From: JASFRI01 sp050115015 | Lineage (GTDB): Bacteria; Acidobacteriota; Polarisedimenticolia; CBDVAL01 | DNA length: 9,477 nucleotides | Assembly (NCBI GenBank): GCA_050115015.1 | Contig: JASFRI010000153.1 | Location: 1 to 9,477, forward strand | Direction: 5' to 3' | Shown: piece by piece, positions 6,048 to 9,477 of the stretch | How positions within the stretch are numbered: the first letter of the stretch is position 1 | How the letters are laid out: every line of letters begins with the position of its first letter | Translations under genes and position numbers: made by a program | The notes under the pieces: generated by a model | What the model saw: only the letters and a program-made list of their open reading frames with translations | The model's database searches: none | What the model was told of the DNA's origin: nothing

Positions 6048-6749
6048 ATGTCTTCGGAAGACGAAACGAGGAACGGGTCCGGCTCGCCCGAAACGCCGGA
6101 AACGCCCGCCCCGCAGGGCCCTCCGGACCCCGCGAAGCCGTCGGTGCCCGACTGGGCCGCCAGGGTGCATCCCGACCTTCCCGGCACGCCGGAGGGGGTG
6201 GCGGAGGTCCCCGCGGCGGCGCCCCCGAAGCCACCTCCTGCCCCGGCGAAGCCGGCGGGCCCCAGGGTGGAGCGGCGTGAGTTCCTGAACTGGCTGGCGC
6301 TGGGGTGGATCGCGTTCAGCGCCGCGACGGCGGCGAGCCTGACGGCGATGGGGCGGTACTTCTTCCCGAACGTCCTGTTCGAGCCGCCCTCCGTGTTCAA
6401 GGTCGGATTCCCGGAGGACTTCGCCGACGGCGTCGTCGACACACGTTTCAAGGAGAAGTACCGGGTCTGGGTCGTGCGGGAAGGTCCCGTGCTCTACGTC
6501 CTGCTGGCGCGTTGCACCCACCTGGGCTGCACGCCGAACTGGCTCGAGGCGGAGAACAAGTTCAAGTGTCCGTGCCACGGCAGCGGCTACTACAAGAGCG
6601 GGATCAACTTCGAGGGACCTGCACCGCGGCCGCTGGAGCGCCTCAAGGTGGGGCTGGCCGACGACGGGCAGATCATCGTCGACAAGAACGTGGTTTTCCA
6701 GCAGGAGAAGGGGCAGTGGACCGATCCGGCCTCGTTTCTCGAGGTCTGA
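6048..6749 (+). CDS. qcrA: Rieske [2Fe-2S] iron-sulfur protein of a quinol:cytochrome c reductase
   Basis: High-potential Rieske subunit that takes one electron from quinol at the Qo site and passes it to a c-type cytochrome. 233 residues. Box I is CTHLGC (156-161) and box II CPCHGS (174-179): Cys156, His158, Cys174 and His177 bind the cluster, Cys161 and Cys176 form the usual disulfide. GPAPRPLERL (190-199) is the proline loop near the cluster. The membrane anchor is about 82-104, preceded by ERREFLNW (Arg76-Arg77), a twin-arginine match as expected for a folded Fe-S protein sent by Tat. Unusual is the first ~72 residues: acidic, then Pro/Ala-rich, predicted cytoplasmic, much longer than in most Rieske subunits. 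ATG start supported by the leader and AAGGCGGG. First gene after the consensus promoter, followed by cytochrome b6. Confidence 0.95.
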   Translation: MSSEDETRNGSGSPETPETPAPQGPPDPAKPSVPDWAARVHPDLPGTPEGVAEVPAAAPPKPPPAPAKPAGPRVERREFLNWLALGWIAFSAATAASLTAMGRYFFPNVLFEPPSVFKVGFPEDFADGVVDTRFKEKYRVWVVREGPVLYVLLARCTHLGCTPNWLEAENKFKCPCHGSGYYKSGINFEGPAPRPLERLKVGLADDGQIIVDKNVVFQQEKGQWTDPASFLEV

Positions 6750-6780
6750 TGCCGGTGCCTGTTCGTGCCTGAGGGTGGCT

Positions 6781-6794
6781 GGCCGCGCGCGGCC
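6781..6794. repeat. 14-bp perfect palindrome in the Rieske-cytochrome b spacer
   Basis: GGCCGCGCGCGGCC sits in the 56-bp spacer, directly before the Shine-Dalgarno (GAGGGGAG, 6795-6802) of the cytochrome gene. As RNA it can form a 5-bp stem with a CGCG loop and might affect translation or mRNA processing between the two cistrons. Composition alone could produce it. The same spacer also has a 7-base direct repeat GTGCCTG at 6755-6761 and 6765-6771. Confidence 0.35.
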
Positions 6795-6805
6795 GAGGGG
6801 AGAGC

Positions 6806-7591
6806 ATGGCAGCCAAGAAAGGGTTGATGTCCTACATCCGGGACTCCCAGGTCTGGAACTCGATCTTCCGCCACGGGCCGCCCGAAAACCCCCGAAACCG
6901 CGCCATGGCGGTCCTCACGAACGTCTTCCTGCACCTCCATCCGGTCAAGGTCCGGCGTTCGGGCCTGCGCCTCCGGTTCACCTGGTGCATGGGGGGAACG
7001 ACGTTCTTTCTGTTCCTGGTGGAGACCATCACCGGTCTACTGTTGATGTTCTATTACCGTCCGACGGTGGAGTACGCCTACATGGACATCGTCGAGCTCC
7101 GGGAGCAGGTGCCGCTGGGGATCATGCGCGAGATGCACCGCTGGGGTGCCCACGCCATGGTGATCACCGTGTGGCTGCACATGTTCCGCGTGTTCCTGAC
7201 CGGCTCCTACAAGCCACCCCGCGAGTTCAACTGGGCCGTGGGCGTGATCCTGCTGGTGCTGACGCTCCTGCTTTCCTTCACGGGCTACCTGCTGCCTTGG
7301 GACCAGCTGGCGATGTGGGCGATCACGGTGGGCACGAACATGGCCCGGGCGACACCCTTGTTAGGCCACGAAGGGCCCGGGGCGCAGTTCCTGACCCTGG
7401 GAGGCATCAAGCTGGTGCACGCCGGCGATGACGTCCGGTTCGCCCTGCTGGGCGGACGCTTCGTGGGCGAGGGGGCGCTCCTGCGGTTCTATGTCCTGCA
7501 CTGCGTCGGGCTTCCGCTGGTGGTCGCGGTCCTCATGGCGGTCCATTTCTGGCGCGTCCGGAAGGACGGCGGCATCTCCGGGCCGCTCTGA
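6806..7591 (+). CDS. qcrB: Cytochrome b6-type subunit (N-terminal cytochrome b)
   Basis: Dihaem membrane core of the quinol:cytochrome c reductase, 261 residues, four helices (about 60-84, 112-133, 143-163, 226-250). Haem b ligands: His111 and His125 in helix B (HRWGAH...LHMFRV), His232 and His247 in helix D (LHCVGL...VHFWRV). The 15-residue step between the helix D histidines is the b6 pattern; mitochondrial-type cytochrome b has 14. Cys61 in FTWCMGG aligns with the b6f Cys (FYCLGG) that covalently binds the extra haem c_n at the Qi site. TGYLLPWDQ (159-167) and the ending RKDGGISGPL are classical b6 sequences, and the protein stops after helix D, so cytochrome b is split. Compared with plant b6 there is an insert of about 20 residues after helix C (about 187-210). 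Good Shine-Dalgarno GAGGGGAG; the stop overlaps the next start by one base. Confidence 0.96.
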   Translation: MAAKKGLMSYIRDSQVWNSIFRHGPPENPRNRAMAVLTNVFLHLHPVKVRRSGLRLRFTWCMGGTTFFLFLVETITGLLLMFYYRPTVEYAYMDIVELREQVPLGIMREMHRWGAHAMVITVWLHMFRVFLTGSYKPPREFNWAVGVILLVLTLLLSFTGYLLPWDQLAMWAITVGTNMARATPLLGHEGPGAQFLTLGGIKLVHAGDDVRFALLGGRFVGEGALLRFYVLHCVGLPLVVAVLMAVHFWRVRKDGGISGPL

Positions 7592-8667
7592 TGCAGGTCG
7601 TCAAGGACATCGTCAACTTCCTGTCGTCGCCCGCGATCTTCTTCCTGCTGTCGATCGTGGCGGTCGTCGTGATCGTGCGCTTCAAGCGCCTCTACACGGT
7701 CCGCAGCGGGCTGGTCCTCCTGGGCGCGGCGGTCGCGTTCTTCCTGTTCAGCATGACCGATGAGAACTTCTACGTGATCATCGCGAAGCCGGACAACGTG
7801 CCGATCGTCATCATGATGGCCACGGTGGGGTTCTTCACCTGGCTGGGGTTGCGGCAGGCCTTTGAGAACGACCGGCGCATGGAGGTCGGTCAGCCCCCGG
7901 CGGAGAAGGCCGAGTCGGTCCAGAAGATCTCCGTCTGGCCCGACCTGGTCTACACCGAGTTCATCTGCCTGATCGTGCTCACCGTGGTGCTGGTGCTGTG
8001 GTCGCTCCTGCTGAAGGCCCCCATCGAGGAGCCCGCGAACCCGACGCAGAGCCCCAACCCCTCGAAGGCCCCCTGGTACTTCCTGGGCCTTCAGGAGATG
8101 CTCGTCTACTTCGACCCCTGGATCGCGGGTGTGCTGCTCCCCAGCCTGATCATCGTCGGGCTGATCGCCCTGCCGTACCTGGACGTGAACCCGAAGGGAA
8201 ACGGCTACTACACCTTCAAGGAGCGGTCCTGGGAGATCACCCTGTTCCTGTTCGGCTTCATCCCGCTCTGGGTGCTGCTGATCCTGCTGGGGACGATCCT
8301 CCGCGGGCCGAACTGGAACTTCTATGGGCCCTACGAGTTCTGGGATCCGAACAAGGTCGAGCCGCTGGTGAACGTCCAGCTCTCGGAGCTGATCTGGATC
8401 AAGATCCTCGGCCGCGGACTCCCGGAGAACATGTTCCTCCGGGAGATGTTCGGGGTGATCCTGGTGGTGGCCTATCTGGCGATCCCGCCGCTGGTGCTGG
8501 CGCGGACGGTGCTGCGGCGTTCCTACATCAAGCTCGGCTTCCTGCGTTACCAGTTCCTGATATCGCTGATCCTCATCATGATGGCGCTGCCCATCAAGAT
8601 GGTACTGCGCTGGACCCTGAACCTGAAGTACATCGTCTATTTCCCGGAGTGGTTCCTGAACATCTAG
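7591..8667 (+). CDS. Enlarged subunit-IV-like C-terminal cytochrome b
   Basis: Second half of the split cytochrome b, which completes the Qo quinol site. 358 residues, about twice plastid subunit IV (PetD, ~160). Core: helix about 120-141, then PSKAPWYFLGLQEMLVYFDP (157-176), whose APWY (160-163) replaces the PEWY Qo motif, and helices about 178-196, 215-238, 285-306 and 318-340; RGPNWNFYGPYEFWDPNKV lies in the loop. This APWYFLGLQE form I know from menaquinol-linked bacterial complexes. Residues 1-115 add three further hydrophobic helices (about 13-29, 40-55, 70-88) not present in PetD; they bind no obvious haem, having no His in the helices. ATG overlaps the cytochrome b6 stop as TGATG with no clear Shine-Dalgarno, so translation is probably coupled and the two halves made in equal amount. 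No gene symbol given because petD covers only the core. Confidence 0.9.
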   Translation: MQVVKDIVNFLSSPAIFFLLSIVAVVVIVRFKRLYTVRSGLVLLGAAVAFFLFSMTDENFYVIIAKPDNVPIVIMMATVGFFTWLGLRQAFENDRRMEVGQPPAEKAESVQKISVWPDLVYTEFICLIVLTVVLVLWSLLLKAPIEEPANPTQSPNPSKAPWYFLGLQEMLVYFDPWIAGVLLPSLIIVGLIALPYLDVNPKGNGYYTFKERSWEITLFLFGFIPLWVLLILLGTILRGPNWNFYGPYEFWDPNKVEPLVNVQLSELIWIKILGRGLPENMFLREMFGVILVVAYLAIPPLVLARTVLRRSYIKLGFLRYQFLISLILIMMALPIKMVLRWTLNLKYIVYFPEWFLNI

Positions 8668-8678
8668 GGGCCCGCTGC

Positions 8679-8686
8679 GGAAGAGG
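8679..8686 (+). promoter_or_regulatory. Ribosome binding site deciding a TTG start
   Basis: GGAAGAGG lies 8 bases before the TTG at 8695, good spacing. The in-frame GTG at 8686 overlaps this element and is the less likely start. Confidence 0.55.
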
Positions 8687-8694
8687 TGCGGAAG

Positions 8695-9477
8695 TTGGCC
8701 GCGAAGAAAGGCTCTGACCTCCACTACCACACACCCACGCTGACGCGCTGGTTCGCCCTGGGGAGCGTGGCGCTGGCCGTCGTCGTCGTCTGGATCATCC
8801 TGGACGATCACAACCGGCAGTGGAAGGCGGTGCAGCAGGATTTCACCCGGTACGACGTGGAGCGCACGCGCGAGGAGATCGCCCGGGCCGAGCAGGAGAT
8901 CCCGTCGGCGGAGATGGACCAGCTCCTGGCGCGTCTCGACGAGGCGCGGGCCGCGCGGAGCGACCACCGCCGGGCGATCCGCGAGACCGAGCAGGAGCTC
9001 CGGCAGGCCGAGGACCACCGCTATGCGGTGGAGCAGGCGTGGCGGAACGCCAAGGCGTACTACGCCACGGCGCGCTACGAGTACGAGCACGCCCTGGCGG
9101 AGGACACGAAGGAGGTCGACGAATGGCGGGCGGAGTACGACCGCCTGACGCAGGAGGTCGCCGACCGGACGAACGACCTGACGGCAGCCACGGAGGCCCG
9201 GGATGCCGTCCAGCTCCGGCTGGACGAGCTGAACAGCGCCGTCTCGGCCCTGGAGAAGGACGTCGCGCGCCTGGAGCAGCAGGTCGGGCGCCTGCAGACG
9301 AAGCTGGAGAACATCGAGCCCTGGTGGGGCAGCCGCTTCCTGCTCAACGAGCCGGTGCTCGACATCATGGCCCCGACACTCAAGATCCGTCAGGTCGTCA
9401 TCAACGACATCCACCAGGACATCAACTACACGACCATCCCGCGGGTCGACCGCTGCATGACGTGCCACATGGCGATC
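8695..9477 (+). CDS. Membrane-anchored c-type cytochrome with long coiled coil, 3'-truncated
   Basis: The frame is open to the window edge, giving 261 residues of an incomplete protein. A short basic N-terminus precedes one membrane helix (about 18-37), then a highly charged heptad-rich segment (about 54-207; for example LEKDVARLEQQVGRLQTKLE) that should form a long periplasmic coiled coil. After NIEPWWGSRFLLNEPVLDIM comes a conserved-looking stretch ending in CMTCH (254-258), a covalent haem c site with Cys254, Cys257 and axial His258. More CxxCH motifs probably follow downstream, as in multihaem partners of this kind of complex. It begins 27 bases after the subunit IV stop and would be the electron acceptor from the Rieske protein. 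TTG start chosen on the ribosome binding site; GTG at 8686 is the alternative. Confidence is high for a cytochrome c, lower for the exact haem number or partner. Confidence 0.88.
   Translation, partial: MAAKKGSDLHYHTPTLTRWFALGSVALAVVVVWIILDDHNRQWKAVQQDFTRYDVERTREEIARAEQEIPSAEMDQLLARLDEARAARSDHRRAIRETEQELRQAEDHRYAVEQAWRNAKAYYATARYEYEHALAEDTKEVDEWRAEYDRLTQEVADRTNDLTAATEARDAVQLRLDELNSAVSALEKDVARLEQQVGRLQTKLENIEPWWGSRFLLNEPVLDIMAPTLKIRQVVINDIHQDINYTTIPRVDRCMTCHMAI

Noticed and set aside
5952..6578. Minus-strand open frames across the operon promoter and Rieske gene
   Set aside because: Composition is that of an antisense shadow, and the region is occupied by a consensus promoter and a certain Rieske gene on the plus strand.
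7361..7363. Single TTA leucine codon in cytochrome b6 as a possible translational control point
   Set aside because: TTA control is a feature of Streptomyces-like bacteria; one rare codon in a diderm respiratory gene is not evidence of regulation.
8665..8694. Read-through of the TAG ending subunit IV into the in-frame cytochrome c, giving a Bacillus QcrC-like fusion
   Set aside because: The frames are the same, but a Shine-Dalgarno and a TTG start follow the stop, and the downstream protein has its own membrane anchor. Nothing points to TAG suppression.
7489..9468. 659-codon open frame on the minus strand opposite cytochrome b6, subunit IV and the cytochrome c
   Set aside because: Its translation is low-complexity, rich in Arg, Asp, Gln, His and Pro without domains, and it mirrors the strongly biased codon use of three clear genes. 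It is an antisense by-product of high GC.

Overview
The window is a GC-rich, densely coding stretch from a diderm bacterium. Evidence for a diderm is an RND efflux pump with a periplasmic adaptor, a secreted thioredoxin-like protein and a periplasmic c-type cytochrome. GTG/TTG starts and very high third-position GC fit a high-GC, possibly uncultured lineage. The quinol-oxidising complex is of the split, b6-type, menaquinol-associated kind seen in several deep-branching phyla (Deltaproteobacteria sensu lato, Acidobacteria, Planctomycetes and similar). The sequence alone does not fix the phylum. No mobile element, CRISPR array, tRNA or rRNA was seen.

Region 1 (1-4223, + strand) is the end of an efflux operon: a 5'-truncated HlyD/AcrA-type membrane fusion protein, then a complete RND permease 6 bp downstream. 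Region 2 (4231-4860, - strand) is a convergent gene for an exported TlpA/ResA-like thioredoxin with a WCPPC active site. Its stop codon faces the permease stop across only 7 bp, and a hairpin spans both stops.

Region 3 (4962-9477, + strand) is the main interest: a respiratory Rieske/cytochrome b locus. In order it holds a membrane-anchored HEAT-repeat protein, a near-perfect 18-bp stem-loop, a textbook consensus promoter (TTGACA, 16 bp, TATAAT), a Tat-type Rieske iron-sulfur protein, a cytochrome b6-type subunit (four haem b histidines plus the Cys that carries the extra covalent haem in b6f-like enzymes), an enlarged subunit-IV-like protein, and the start of a membrane-anchored c-type cytochrome with a long coiled coil. 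The cytochrome runs off the window. Quinol would be oxidised at the Qo site formed by cytochrome b6 and subunit IV. One electron would go through the Rieske cluster to the c-type cytochrome and the other through the b haems.

The complex belongs to a recognisable family, so the locus is not a wholly unknown system. It does carry features worth following up: a three-helix N-terminal extension on subunit IV, APWY in place of the PEWY Qo motif, a ~160-residue coiled coil before the first haem site of the cytochrome, a long proline-rich cytoplasmic tail on the Rieske protein, an adjacent HEAT protein, and a leader in which the 5' end can pair with the ribosome binding site. Two strong hairpins without U-tracts sit at gene ends.
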